Shown here piece by piece: positions 6,488 to 15,644 of a DNA stretch of 54,915 nucleotides; within the stretch, counting starts at the first letter, position 1, and every line of letters begins with the position of its first letter. Below the pieces are notes generated by a model, which was given only the letters and a program-made list of their open reading frames with translations, ran no database searches and was not told the origin of the DNA. Source of the DNA: Streptococcus mitis (GTDB lineage: Bacteria; Bacillota; Bacilli; Lactobacillales; Streptococcaceae); assembly GCA_001914195.1 (NCBI GenBank), contig MKYF01000006.1, forward strand, positions 1 to 54,915, given 5' to 3'. Position numbers and translations under genes: made by a program.

Positions 6488-8569
6488 ATGGCACGCGAAT
6501 TTTCACTTGAAAAAACTCGTAATATCGGTATCATGGCTCACGTCGATGCTGGTAAAACAACAACTACTGAGCGTATTCTTTACTACACTGGTAAAATCCA
6601 CAAAATCGGTGAAACTCACGAAGGTGCGTCACAAATGGACTGGATGGAGCAAGAGCAAGAACGTGGTATCACTATCACATCTGCTGCGACAACAGCTCAA
6701 TGGAACAACCACCGCGTAAACATCATCGACACACCAGGACACGTGGACTTCACAATCGAAGTACAACGATCTCTTCGTGTATTGGATGGTGCGGTTACTG
6801 TTCTTGACTCACAATCAGGTGTTGAGCCTCAAACTGAAACAGTTTGGCGTCAAGCAACTGAATATGGAGTTCCACGTATCGTATTTGCCAACAAAATGGA
6901 CAAAATTGGTGCTGACTTCCTTTACTCTGTAAGCACACTTCACGATCGTCTTCAAGCAAATGCACACCCAATTCAATTGCCAATCGGTTCTGAAGATGAC
7001 TTCCGTGGTATCATCGACTTGATCAAGATGAAAGCTGAAATCTATACTAACGACCTTGGTACAGATATCCTTGAAGAAGACATCCCAGCTGAATACCTTG
7101 ACCAAGCTCAAGAATACCGTGAAAAATTGATCGAAGCAGTTGCTGAAACTGACGAAGAATTGATGATGAAATACCTCGAAGGTGAAGAAATCACTAACGA
7201 AGAATTGAAAGCTGGTATCCGTAAAGCGACTATCAACGTTGAATTCTTCCCAGTATTGTGTGGTTCTGCCTTCAAGAACAAAGGTGTTCAATTGATGCTT
7301 GATGCAGTTATTGACTACCTTCCAAGCCCACTTGATATCCCAGCTATCAAAGGTATTAACCCAGATACAGATGCTGAAGAAACTCGTCCAGCATCTGACG
7401 AAGAACCATTTGCAGCTCTTGCCTTCAAGATCATGACTGACCCATTCGTAGGTCGTTTGACATTCTTCCGTGTTTACTCAGGTGTTCTTCAATCAGGTTC
7501 ATACGTATTGAACACTTCTAAAGGTAAACGTGAACGTATCGGACGTATCCTTCAAATGCACGCTAACAGCCGTCAAGAAATCGACACTGTTTACTCAGGT
7601 GATATCGCTGCTGCCGTTGGTTTGAAAGATACTACTACTGGTGACTCATTGACAGATGAAAAAGCTAAAATCATCCTTGAGTCAATCAACGTTCCAGAAC
7701 CAGTTATCCAATTGATGGTTGAGCCAAAATCTAAAGCAGACCAAGATAAGATGGGTATCGCCCTTCAAAAATTGGCTGAAGAAGATCCAACATTCCGAGT
7801 TGAAACAAACGTTGAAACTGGTGAAACAGTTATCTCTGGTATGGGTGAGCTTCACCTTGACGTCCTTGTTGACCGTATGCGTCGTGAGTTCAAAGTTGAA
7901 GCGAACGTAGGTGCTCCTCAAGTATCTTACCGTGAAACATTCCGCGCTTCTACTCAAGCACGTGGATTCTTCAAACGTCAGTCTGGTGGTAAAGGTCAAT
8001 TTGGTGATGTATGGATTGAATTTACTCCAAACGAAGAAGGTAAAGGATTCGAATTCGAAAACGCAATCGTCGGTGGTGTGGTTCCTCGTGAATTTATCCC
8101 AGCGGTTGAAAAAGGTTTGGTAGAATCTATGGCTAACGGTGTTCTTGCAGGTTACCCAATGGTTGACGTTAAAGCTAAGCTTTACGATGGTTCATACCAC
8201 GATGTCGACTCATCTGAAACTGCCTTCAAGATCGCGGCTTCACTTGCTCTTAAAGAAGCTGCTAAATCAGCACAACCAGCTATCCTTGAGCCAATGATGC
8301 TTGTAACAATCACTGTTCCAGAAGAAAACCTTGGTGATGTTATGGGTCACGTAACTGCTCGTCGTGGACGTGTAGATGGTATGGAAGCACATGGTAACAG
8401 CCAAATCGTTCGTGCTTATGTTCCACTTGCTGAAATGTTCGGTTACGCAACAGTTCTTCGTTCTGCATCTCAAGGACGTGGTACATTCATGATGGTATTT
8501 GACCACTACGAAGATGTACCTAAGTCAGTACAAGAAGAAATCATTAAGAAAAACAAAGGTGAAGACTAA
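6488..8569 (+). CDS. fusA: Elongation factor G
   Basis: A 693-residue translational GTPase that drives ribosomal translocation. G1 is AHVDAGKTT (about residues 17-25), G3 is DTPGHVDF (about 81-88) and G4 is NKMD (about 135-138). Domains II-V follow in the normal order, with GMGELHLDVLVDRM in domain III and a GRGTFMMVF C-terminal region. Codon use is strongly biased, as expected for a highly expressed gene. Transcribed from its own extended -10 promoter and closed by the terminator at 8586-8612. Confidence 0.99.
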   Translation: MAREFSLEKTRNIGIMAHVDAGKTTTTERILYYTGKIHKIGETHEGASQMDWMEQEQERGITITSAATTAQWNNHRVNIIDTPGHVDFTIEVQRSLRVLDGAVTVLDSQSGVEPQTETVWRQATEYGVPRIVFANKMDKIGADFLYSVSTLHDRLQANAHPIQLPIGSEDDFRGIIDLIKMKAEIYTNDLGTDILEEDIPAEYLDQAQEYREKLIEAVAETDEELMMKYLEGEEITNEELKAGIRKATINVEFFPVLCGSAFKNKGVQLMLDAVIDYLPSPLDIPAIKGINPDTDAEETRPASDEEPFAALAFKIMTDPFVGRLTFFRVYSGVLQSGSYVLNTSKGKRERIGRILQMHANSRQEIDTVYSGDIAAAVGLKDTTTGDSLTDEKAKIILESINVPEPVIQLMVEPKSKADQDKMGIALQKLAEEDPTFRVETNVETGETVISGMGELHLDVLVDRMRREFKVEANVGAPQVSYRETFRASTQARGFFKRQSGGKGQFGDVWIEFTPNEEGKGFEFENAIVGGVVPREFIPAVEKGLVESMANGVLAGYPMVDVKAKLYDGSYHDVDSSETAFKIAASLALKEAAKSAQPAILEPMMLVTITVPEENLGDVMGHVTARRGRVDGMEAHGNSQIVRAYVPLAEMFGYATVLRSASQGRGTFMMVFDHYEDVPKSVQEEIIKKNKGED

Positions 8570-8585
8570 TCAGTCTTCGCTCTAG

Positions 8586-8612
8586 AAGGAAGTCACTTAG
8601 TGGCTTCCTTTT
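8586..8612 (+). terminator. fusA terminator
   Basis: Stem AAGGAAGTCAC/GTGGCTTCCTT with a 3-nt loop followed by TT. Confidence 0.8.
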
Positions 8613-8636
8613 GTCTTTAGAAAATACCTCTAAATA

Positions 8637-8645
8637 TGGTAAAAT
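8637..8645 (+). promoter_or_regulatory. polC extended -10 promoter
   Basis: TGGTAAAAT lies 27 bases before the polC start. The same TATGGTAAAATAG string occurs before folP. Confidence 0.6.
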
Positions 8646-8672
8646 AGTAGAAGAATAATGTGAGGAAAATGA

Positions 8673-11600
8673 ATGTCAAATAGTTTTGAAATTTTGATGA
8701 ATCAACTGGGGATGTCTGCTGAAATGAGACAGGATCCTGCTTTAGCACAGGCCGATATTGAGCGAGTTGTGGTTCATAAAATTAGTAAGGTATGGGAGTT
8801 TCATTTCGTATTTTCTAATATTTTACCGATCGAAATCTTTTTAGAATTAAAGAAAGGGCTGAGTGAGGAATTTTCTAAGACAGGCAATAAAGCTGTTTTT
8901 GAAATCAAAGCTCGGTCTCAAGAATTTTCAAATCAGCTTTTGCAGGCCTACTATAGGGAGGCTTTCTCTGAAGGGCCATGTGCTAGTCAAGGTTTTAAGT
9001 CCCTTTATCAAAATTTGAAAGTTCGTGCGGAGGACAATCAGCTATTTATTGAGGGCTCAGAGGCGATTGATAAGGAACATTTTAAGAAAAATCACCTTCC
9101 TAATTTAGCGAAACAACTTGAAAAATTTGGCTTTCCAACTTTCAGCTGTCACGTAGAGAAAAATGATGTGTTGACCCAAGAGCAGGAAGAGGCCTTTCAT
9201 GCTGAAAATGAGCAGATTGTTCAAGCTGCCAATGAGGAAGCGCTCCGTGCTATGGAGCAACTGGAACAGATGGCACCTCCTCCAGCGGAAGAGAAACCAG
9301 CCTTTGATTTTCAAACGAAAAAAGCTGCCGTTAAACCCAAGCTAGATAAGGCAGAGATTACTCCTATGATCGAAGTGACGACGGAGGAAAATCGTCTGGT
9401 CTTTGAAGGGGTTGTTTTTGATGTGGAGCAAAAAGTGACCAGAACAGGTCGTGTTTTAATCAACTTTAAAATGACGGACTACACTTCAAGTTTTTCTATG
9501 CAAAAGTGGGTTAAAAATGAGGAAGAGGCTCAGAAATTCGACCTCATCAAAAAGAATTCTTGGCTCCGAGTGCGTGGAAATGTGGAGATGAATAATTTCA
9601 CACGCGATTTGACTATGAATGTGCAGGATGTGCAGGAAGTTGTTCACTATGAGCGGAAGGATTTGATGCCAGAAGGTGATCGTCGGGTTGAGTTTCATGC
9701 TCATACTAATATGTCGACCATGGATGCTCTACCCGAAGTAGAAGAAATCGTTGCGACAGCTGCTAAGTGGGGACACAAGGCGGTTGCTATCACGGACCAT
9801 GGGAATGTCCAGTCCTTCCCACACGGCTATAAGGCGGCTAAGAAAGCGGGAATTCAGCTGATTTATGGAATGGAAGCCAATATCGTGGAGGACCGTGTCC
9901 CTATCGTCTATAACGAAGTAGAGATGGACTTGTCAGAAGCGACCTACGTGGTTTTTGACGTGGAAACCACAGGACTTTCAGCTATCTATAATGATTTGAT
10001 TCAGGTTGCGGCTTCTAAGATGTACAAGGGGAATGTCATTGCTGAATTTGATGAATTTATCAATCCTGGGTATCCCTTGTCAGCTTTTACTACTGAGTTG
10101 ACTGGAATTACAGATGATCATGTCAAAAATGCCAAACCATTAGAACAAGTTCTGCAAGAATTCCAAGAATTCTGCAAGGATACAGTCTTAGTTGCCCACA
10201 ATGCGACCTTTGACGTTGGCTTTATGAATGCCAACTATGAGCGCCATGGTCTGCCTAAGATTAGCCAGCCAGTTATTGATACGCTGGAGTTTGCTAGAAA
10301 CCTCTACCCTGAGTATAAACGTCATGGTTTGGGGCCTTTGACCAAGCGTTTTGGTGTGGCTTTGGAACATCACCACATGGCCAATTACGATGCGGAAGCT
10401 ACAGGTCGTCTGCTTTTCATCTTTATCAAAGAGGTAGCAGAAAAACATGGTGTGACCGATCTAGCTAGACTCAACATTGATTTGATTAGTCCAGATTCTT
10501 ACAAAAAAGCTCGAATCAAGCATGCGACTATTTATGTCAAGAATCAAGTAGGGCTAAAAAATATTTTTAAGCTGGTTTCCTTGTCTAATACCAAGTACTT
10601 TGAAGGAGTGCCACGGATTCCGAGAACGGTTTTAGATGCCCATCGGGAAGGTCTGATTTTAGGTTCAGCTTGCTCTGAAGGTGAAGTTTTCGATGCAGTT
10701 GTTTCCCAAGGTGTGGATGCGGCGGTTGAGGTGGCCAAGTATTACGACTTTATTGAGATCATGCCACCAGCTATCTATGTTCCATTGATTGCTAAGGAAC
10801 AGGTCAAGGATATGGAGGAACTCCAGACTATTATCAGGAGTTTGATAGAGGTTGGAGAACGTCTTGGTAAGCCTGTTCTGGCTACGGGGAATGTCCACTA
10901 TATCGAACCAGAAGAAGAAATTTACCGTGAAATTATCGTCCGTAGTTTGGGACAGGGGGCGATGATTAACCGAACTATCGGTCATGGTGAACATGCCCAA
11001 CCAGCACCACTTCCAAAGGCTCATTTTAGAACGACCAATGAGATGTTGGATGAATTTGCCTTCTTGGGAGAGGAATTAGCTCGCAAATTGGTTATTGAAA
11101 ACACCAATGCCTTGGCAGATATCTTTGAACCTGTTGAGGTAGTTAAGGGTGACTTGTACACGCCTTTCATCGACAAGGCTGAAGAAACAGTTGCTGAGTT
11201 GACCTATAAGAAAGCTTTTGAGATTTATGGAAATCCGCTGCCAGATATCGTTGATTTGCGGATTGAAAAAGAATTAACATCCATACTGGGGAATGGATTT
11301 GCTGTGATTTATCTGGCATCGCAGATGCTGGTGCAACGTTCTAATGAACGGGGTTACTTGGTTGGTTCTCGTGGATCTGTCGGTTCCAGTTTCGTTGCGA
11401 CCATGATTGGGATTACGGAGGTTAATCCTCTATCTCCTCACTATGTCTGTGGTCAGTGTCAGTACAGCGAGTTTATCACCGATGGTTCTTATGGTTCAGG
11501 TTTTGATATGCCCAATAAGGACTGCCCAAAATGTGGTCACAAACTCAGTAAAAACGGACAGGATATTCCTTTCGAGACCTTCCTTGGTTTTGATGGGGAT

Positions 11601-13064
11601 AAGGTTCCTGATATTGACTTGAACTTTTCGGGAGAAGACCAGCCTAGCGCCCACTTGGATGTGCGTGATATCTTTGGTGAGGAATATGCCTTCCGTGCAG
11701 GAACGGTTGGTACGGTGGCTGCCAAGACCGCTTATGGATTTGTCAAGGGCTATGAGCGAGATTATGGCAAGTTTTATCGCGATGCAGAGGTGGAACGTCT
11801 TGCTCAAGGTGCAGCTGGTGTCAAACGAACGACAGGACAACACCCAGGGGGAATCGTTGTTATTCCTAACTACATGGATGTCTACGACTTTACGCCTGTC
11901 CAGTATCCAGCAGATGATGTGACGGCTGAATGGCAGACGACTCACTTTAACTTCCACGATATCGATGAGAACGTCCTCAAACTCGATGTACTGGGACATG
12001 ATGATCCGACTATGATTCGAAAACTTCAGGACTTGTCTGGTATTGACCCTAATGAAATCCCTATGGATGACGAAGGCGTGATGGCTCTCTTTTCTGGGAC
12101 GGATGTACTAGGTGTAACTCCTGAACAAATCGGAACTCCGACAGGTATGCTGGGGATTCCAGAATTTGGAACCAACTTTGTACGTGGGATGGTAGATGAG
12201 ACGCATCCGACGACTTTTGCGGAATTGCTTCAGCTGTCTGGACTGTCCCACGGTACTGACGTTTGGCTGGGCAATGCTCAAGATCTGATTAAGCAAGGAA
12301 TAGCAGATCTATCGACTGTTATCGGTTGTCGGGACGACATCATGGTTTACCTCATGCATGCTGGTCTCGAACCTAAGATGGCCTTTACCATCATGGAACG
12401 GGTGCGTAAAGGCTTATGGCTGAAGATTTCCGAAGAGGAGAGAAATGGCTATATCGAAGCCATGAAGGCTAATAAGGTGCCAGAGTGGTATATCGAATCC
12501 TGTGGGAAAATTAAGTATATGTTCCCTAAAGCCCATGCGGCAGCCTACGTTATGATGGCCTTGCGTGTGGCCTACTTCAAGGTTCACCATCCCATTTATT
12601 ATTACTGTGCTTACTTCTCAATACGTGCTAAGGCTTTTGATATCAAGACTATGGGTGCGGGCTTGGATGCCATCAAGCGCAGAATGGAAGAAATCTCTGA
12701 AAAACGGAAGAACAATGAAGCCTCTAATGTGGAAATTGATCTTTATACAACTCTTGAGATTGTCAATGAAATGTGGGAACGTGGTTTCAAGTTTGGGAAA
12801 CTCGATCTCTATCGTAGTCAGGCGACAGAGTTCCTTATCGATGGGGATACCCTCATTCCGCCATTTGTAGCAATGGATGGTCTAGGAGAGAACGTTGCTA
12901 AGCAGTTGGTGCGAGCGCGTGAAGAGGGAGAATTCCTCTCTAAAACAGAACTACGCAAGCGTGGTGGGCTCTCATCAACTTTGGTTGAAAAGATGGATGA
13001 GATGGGTATTCTTGGAAATATGCCAGAGGATAACCAGTTGAGTTTGTTTGATGAGTTGTTTTAA
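8673..13064 (+). CDS. polC: DNA polymerase III PolC (Gram-positive alpha subunit)
   Basis: A 1463-residue replicative polymerase, full length for PolC. Visible parts in order: an N-terminal domain; an OB fold; a PHP domain starting VEFHAHTNMST near residue 339 and split around the exonuclease; a DEDDh proofreading exonuclease beginning YVVFDVETTGL near 424; a zinc-binding segment with CGQCQ and CPKCGHK near 924-960; the catalytic PDIDLNFSGE near 977-986; and a C-terminal SQLSLFDELF-like clamp-binding peptide (NQLSLFDELF). It is followed within 20 nt by a 50-codon gene. Confidence 0.99.
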   Translation: MSNSFEILMNQLGMSAEMRQDPALAQADIERVVVHKISKVWEFHFVFSNILPIEIFLELKKGLSEEFSKTGNKAVFEIKARSQEFSNQLLQAYYREAFSEGPCASQGFKSLYQNLKVRAEDNQLFIEGSEAIDKEHFKKNHLPNLAKQLEKFGFPTFSCHVEKNDVLTQEQEEAFHAENEQIVQAANEEALRAMEQLEQMAPPPAEEKPAFDFQTKKAAVKPKLDKAEITPMIEVTTEENRLVFEGVVFDVEQKVTRTGRVLINFKMTDYTSSFSMQKWVKNEEEAQKFDLIKKNSWLRVRGNVEMNNFTRDLTMNVQDVQEVVHYERKDLMPEGDRRVEFHAHTNMSTMDALPEVEEIVATAAKWGHKAVAITDHGNVQSFPHGYKAAKKAGIQLIYGMEANIVEDRVPIVYNEVEMDLSEATYVVFDVETTGLSAIYNDLIQVAASKMYKGNVIAEFDEFINPGYPLSAFTTELTGITDDHVKNAKPLEQVLQEFQEFCKDTVLVAHNATFDVGFMNANYERHGLPKISQPVIDTLEFARNLYPEYKRHGLGPLTKRFGVALEHHHMANYDAEATGRLLFIFIKEVAEKHGVTDLARLNIDLISPDSYKKARIKHATIYVKNQVGLKNIFKLVSLSNTKYFEGVPRIPRTVLDAHREGLILGSACSEGEVFDAVVSQGVDAAVEVAKYYDFIEIMPPAIYVPLIAKEQVKDMEELQTIIRSLIEVGERLGKPVLATGNVHYIEPEEEIYREIIVRSLGQGAMINRTIGHGEHAQPAPLPKAHFRTTNEMLDEFAFLGEELARKLVIENTNALADIFEPVEVVKGDLYTPFIDKAEETVAELTYKKAFEIYGNPLPDIVDLRIEKELTSILGNGFAVIYLASQMLVQRSNERGYLVGSRGSVGSSFVATMIGITEVNPLSPHYVCGQCQYSEFITDGSYGSGFDMPNKDCPKCGHKLSKNGQDIPFETFLGFDGDKVPDIDLNFSGEDQPSAHLDVRDIFGEEYAFRAGTVGTVAAKTAYGFVKGYERDYGKFYRDAEVERLAQGAAGVKRTTGQHPGGIVVIPNYMDVYDFTPVQYPADDVTAEWQTTHFNFHDIDENVLKLDVLGHDDPTMIRKLQDLSGIDPNEIPMDDEGVMALFSGTDVLGVTPEQIGTPTGMLGIPEFGTNFVRGMVDETHPTTFAELLQLSGLSHGTDVWLGNAQDLIKQGIADLSTVIGCRDDIMVYLMHAGLEPKMAFTIMERVRKGLWLKISEEERNGYIEAMKANKVPEWYIESCGKIKYMFPKAHAAAYVMMALRVAYFKVHHPIYYYCAYFSIRAKAFDIKTMGAGLDAIKRRMEEISEKRKNNEASNVEIDLYTTLEIVNEMWERGFKFGKLDLYRSQATEFLIDGDTLIPPFVAMDGLGENVAKQLVRAREEGEFLSKTELRKRGGLSSTLVEKMDEMGILGNMPEDNQLSLFDELF

Positions 13065-13082
13065 GGTCTTGGAGGAAAAAAG

Positions 13083-13235
13083 ATGAAACTAAGAATTTTT
13101 GCGGAAGACAAGCCGGCTGAGAAGGTATTTGAATATCAGCTAGAGCTTGCTGATCAAACAATTCTTCTATCAACAGCACTCTTGTCTGGTGCCATTGCTT
13201 TAGCAGGATTGTTTTCTGCTATGAAAGAAAAATAA
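13083..13235 (+). CDS. Small hypothetical membrane-tailed protein between polC and pepS
   Basis: A 50-codon reading frame with a strong Shine-Dalgarno (TTGGAGG, 8 nt before the ATG), starting 18 nt after polC and ending 21 nt before pepS. The N-terminal half is hydrophilic (MKLRIFAEDKPAEKVFEYQ). The C-terminal half is one hydrophobic segment (about residues 27-46) ending MKEK, consistent with a tail-anchored protein. The family is unknown, and the intact frame, spacing and ribosome site argue it is real. Confidence 0.75.
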   Translation: MKLRIFAEDKPAEKVFEYQLELADQTILLSTALLSGAIALAGLFSAMKEK

Positions 13236-13256
13236 AAATAGAAAAGAGAAAATTAC

Positions 13257-14498
13257 ATGGTTTTACCAAATTTTAAAGAAAATCTAGAAAAATATGCGAA
13301 ATTGTTGGTTGCGAATGGAATTAACGTGCAACCTGGTCACACTTTGGCTCTCTCAATCGATGTGGAGCAACGTGAGTTGGCTCACTTGATCGTCAAAGAA
13401 GCCTATGCACTTGGTGCGCATGAGGTTATCGTTCAGTGGACAGATGATGTCATCAATCGCGAGAAATTCCTTCACGCGCCGATGGAACGTCTGGACAATG
13501 TGCCAGAATACAAGATTGCTGAGATGGACTATCTTTTGGAGAACAAGGCTAGTCGTCTTGGAGTTCGTTCATCTGATCCGGGTGCCTTGAATGGAGTGGA
13601 TGCTGACAAGCTTTCGGCTTCTGCTAAAGCTATGGGACTTGCCATGAAGCCAATGCGTATCGCAACTCAATCCAACAAGGTTAGCTGGACTGTAGCCGCT
13701 GCTGCTGGACTTGAGTGGGCTAAGAAAGTCTTCCCAAATGCTGCGAGCGATGAAGAAGCAGTTGATCTCCTTTGGGACCAAATCTTCAAAACTTGCCGTG
13801 TCTACGAAGAAGATCCTGTTAAGGCTTGGGAAGAGCATGCAGCTATCCTTAAGAGTAAAGCTGATATGCTCAATAAAGAACAATTTTCAGCTCTTCACTA
13901 CACAGCGCCAGGAACAGATTTGACACTTGGTTTGCCAAAGAACCACGTTTGGGAATCAGCTGGGGCTATCAATGCACAGGGCGAAGGATTCTTGCCAAAT
14001 ATGCCGACAGAGGAAGTTTTCACAGCGCCTGACTTCCGTCGTGCAGATGGTTATGTAACCTCTACAAAACCACTTAGCTACAACGGAAATATCATCGAAG
14101 GCATTAAAGTAACCTTCAAGGATGGACAAATCGTAGATATTACTGCTGAGAAGGGTGACCAGGTCATGAAAGATCTTGTCTTTGAAAATGCTGGCGCGCG
14201 TGCCTTGGGTGAATGTGCCTTGGTACCAGATCCAAGTCCAATTTCTCAGTCAGGTATTACCTTCTTTAATACCCTTTTCGATGAAAATGCGTCAAACCAC
14301 TTGGCTATCGGTGCTGCCTATGCGACTAGCGTTGTTGGTGGTGCAGAGATGAGTGAAGAAGAGCTTGAAGCTGCTGGGCTTAACCGTTCAGATGTTCACG
14401 TGGACTTTATGATTGGGTCTAGTCAAATGGATATCGATGGTATCCGTGAGGATGGAACACGTGTGCCTCTCTTCCGTAACGGAGATTGGGCAAATTAA
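13257..14498 (+). CDS. pepS: Aminopeptidase PepS (M29 family)
   Basis: A 413-residue cytoplasmic metallopeptidase that removes N-terminal residues from peptides. Length and sequence fit the M29 thermophilic aminopeptidase family, with VLPNFKENLEKYAKLLVANG at the N-terminus. Conserved metal-site regions include the EG and E residues of IIEGI and ARALGECALVPDPSPIS, plus HLAIGAAY and a terminal HVDFMIGS block. The start follows AAAGAG. It lies 21 nt after the 50-codon gene and 9 nt before the next membrane-protein gene, suggesting one transcript. Confidence 0.95.
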   Translation: MVLPNFKENLEKYAKLLVANGINVQPGHTLALSIDVEQRELAHLIVKEAYALGAHEVIVQWTDDVINREKFLHAPMERLDNVPEYKIAEMDYLLENKASRLGVRSSDPGALNGVDADKLSASAKAMGLAMKPMRIATQSNKVSWTVAAAAGLEWAKKVFPNAASDEEAVDLLWDQIFKTCRVYEEDPVKAWEEHAAILKSKADMLNKEQFSALHYTAPGTDLTLGLPKNHVWESAGAINAQGEGFLPNMPTEEVFTAPDFRRADGYVTSTKPLSYNGNIIEGIKVTFKDGQIVDITAEKGDQVMKDLVFENAGARALGECALVPDPSPISQSGITFFNTLFDENASNHLAIGAAYATSVVGGAEMSEEELEAAGLNRSDVHVDFMIGSSQMDIDGIREDGTRVPLFRNGDWAN

Positions 14499-14507
14499 GG
14501 AGCCGAG

Positions 14508-14738
14508 ATGATAGGAAGTATGTTTGTTGGACTCATAGTGGGATTCTTGGCAGGTGCTTTGACCAATCGTGGAGAACGTATGGGTTGCTTTGGAAAAATG
14601 TTTCTCGGTTGGGTTGGCGCTTTTCTGGGTCACTTGCTCTTTGGAACTTGGGGGCCAGTTTTATCAGGAACAGCTATTATCCCAGCGATTTTAGGTGCCA
14701 TGATTGTCTTAGCGATTTTTTGGAGACGAGGAAGTTAA
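14508..14738 (+). CDS. GlsB/YeaQ/YmgE-family small membrane protein
   Basis: A 76-residue, very hydrophobic protein with glycine-rich segments (MFVGLIVGFLAGAL, MFLGWVGAFLGHLLFG, LGAMIVLAIFW), giving about three membrane spans. This pattern fits the transglycosylase-associated (GlsB/YeaQ) stress-protein family, whose biochemical role is unknown. The start is preceded by AAGGAG and lies 9 nt after pepS. A strong terminator follows at 14757-14790. Confidence 0.8.
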   Translation: MIGSMFVGLIVGFLAGALTNRGERMGCFGKMFLGWVGAFLGHLLFGTWGPVLSGTAIIPAILGAMIVLAIFWRRGS

Positions 14739-14756
14739 TTTCCTAATTCAGAGACG

Positions 14757-14790
14757 AAAAGGAGGTTGGTCTTTGAGCCAGCCTCCTTTT
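14757..14790. terminator. Bidirectional-type terminator after the pepS unit
   Basis: Stem AGGAGGTTGG/CCAGCCTCCT (one G-T) flanked by A and T runs. Confidence 0.85.
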
Positions 14791-14795
14791 GAGTA

Positions 14796-14804
14796 TGATA
14801 TAAT
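14796..14804 (+). promoter_or_regulatory. rsuA extended -10 promoter, apparently leaderless
   Basis: TGATATAAT ends only 6 bases before the rsuA ATG at 14811. The predicted transcript start would fall on or next to the start codon. No Shine-Dalgarno is present. Confidence 0.65.
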
Positions 14805-14810
14805 AGTTCT

Positions 14811-15533
14811 ATGAGATTAGATAAATTTTTAGTTGCCTGCGCTGTAGGGAGCCGGACAGAGGTCAAAAACTTGCTCAAGGCAGGACGCGTGACGGTAAAT
14901 GGTAAAAAAGAGAAATCAGCTAAATTACAGATTGATGAAGAAAGAGATGAGGTTCGCTTTGACGGTCAAGTGCTGGAGTATGAAGAGTTTGTCTATTACA
15001 TGATGAACAAGCCCCCAGGTGTTATTTCAGCGACTGAGGATTCCAAGCACAGAACCGTTCTGGACTTGTTGGATGACTTGGCTCGGAGTAAGGAAGTTTT
15101 CCCAGTAGGGCGCTTGGATATTGACACGCATGGTTTTTTGTTATTAACGAATGACGGTCAGCTTGCCCATGCTCTTCTTTCGCCCAAGCGACATGTGGAT
15201 AAGACTTATCTAGCTCAGGTCAAGGGAATTATGACCCAAGAAGATGTGGAGATATTTGCCAAGGGAATTCCTCTCAAAGACTTTATTTGTCAGCCTGCTA
15301 GACTGGAGCTTGTGTCTATAGATACAGAAAAGAATCAAAGCCAAATCCGTGTGACCATTGCAGAAGGGAAGTTCCATCAGGTCAAGCGTATGGTGGCCTA
15401 CTGTGGCAAGGAAGTAGTGGACCTACAGCGTTTGACTATGGGAACTTTAGTCTTGGATGAGAACTTGCAGCGAGGAGAATGGCGTCGCTTGACCAAGGAA
15501 GAGCTAGAAGCTCTCCTTGCTAGTGTTGATTAA
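14811..15533 (+). CDS. rsuA: 16S rRNA pseudouridine(516) synthase RsuA
   Basis: A 240-residue RNA-modifying enzyme. The N-terminal S4 RNA-binding domain (residues 1-~60, MRLDKFLVACAVGSRTEVKN) precedes the RluB/RsuA catalytic domain. The catalytic aspartate lies in VGRLDIDTHGFLLLTNDG, and the C-terminal motif GKFHQVKRMV is present. The ATG at 14811 is the natural start because the S4 domain begins there. No ribosome-binding site precedes it and the -10 box is immediately upstream, so the mRNA looks leaderless. Terminated at 15551-15579. Confidence 0.95.
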   Translation: MRLDKFLVACAVGSRTEVKNLLKAGRVTVNGKKEKSAKLQIDEERDEVRFDGQVLEYEEFVYYMMNKPPGVISATEDSKHRTVLDLLDDLARSKEVFPVGRLDIDTHGFLLLTNDGQLAHALLSPKRHVDKTYLAQVKGIMTQEDVEIFAKGIPLKDFICQPARLELVSIDTEKNQSQIRVTIAEGKFHQVKRMVAYCGKEVVDLQRLTMGTLVLDENLQRGEWRRLTKEELEALLASVD

Positions 15534-15550
15534 GTTAATGTATTTTAGTA

Positions 15551-15579
15551 AAAAGGTAGGGAGAATATCCCTGCCTTTT
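15551..15579 (+). terminator. rsuA terminator
   Basis: Twelve-base stem AAAAGGTAGGGA/TCCCTGCCTTTT with a 5-nt loop. Confidence 0.85.
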
Positions 15580-15590
15580 ATGTTTTTCAG

Positions 15591-15618
15591 TTGCTTCCTT
15601 TGTGAAAAGAGTTATAAT
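15591..15618 (+). promoter_or_regulatory. pepC promoter
   Basis: TTGCTT, 16-bp spacer, TATAAT (15613-15618). Confidence 0.65.
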
Positions 15619-15644
15619 AGACTGTAGAATAAAAGGAGGAATCT

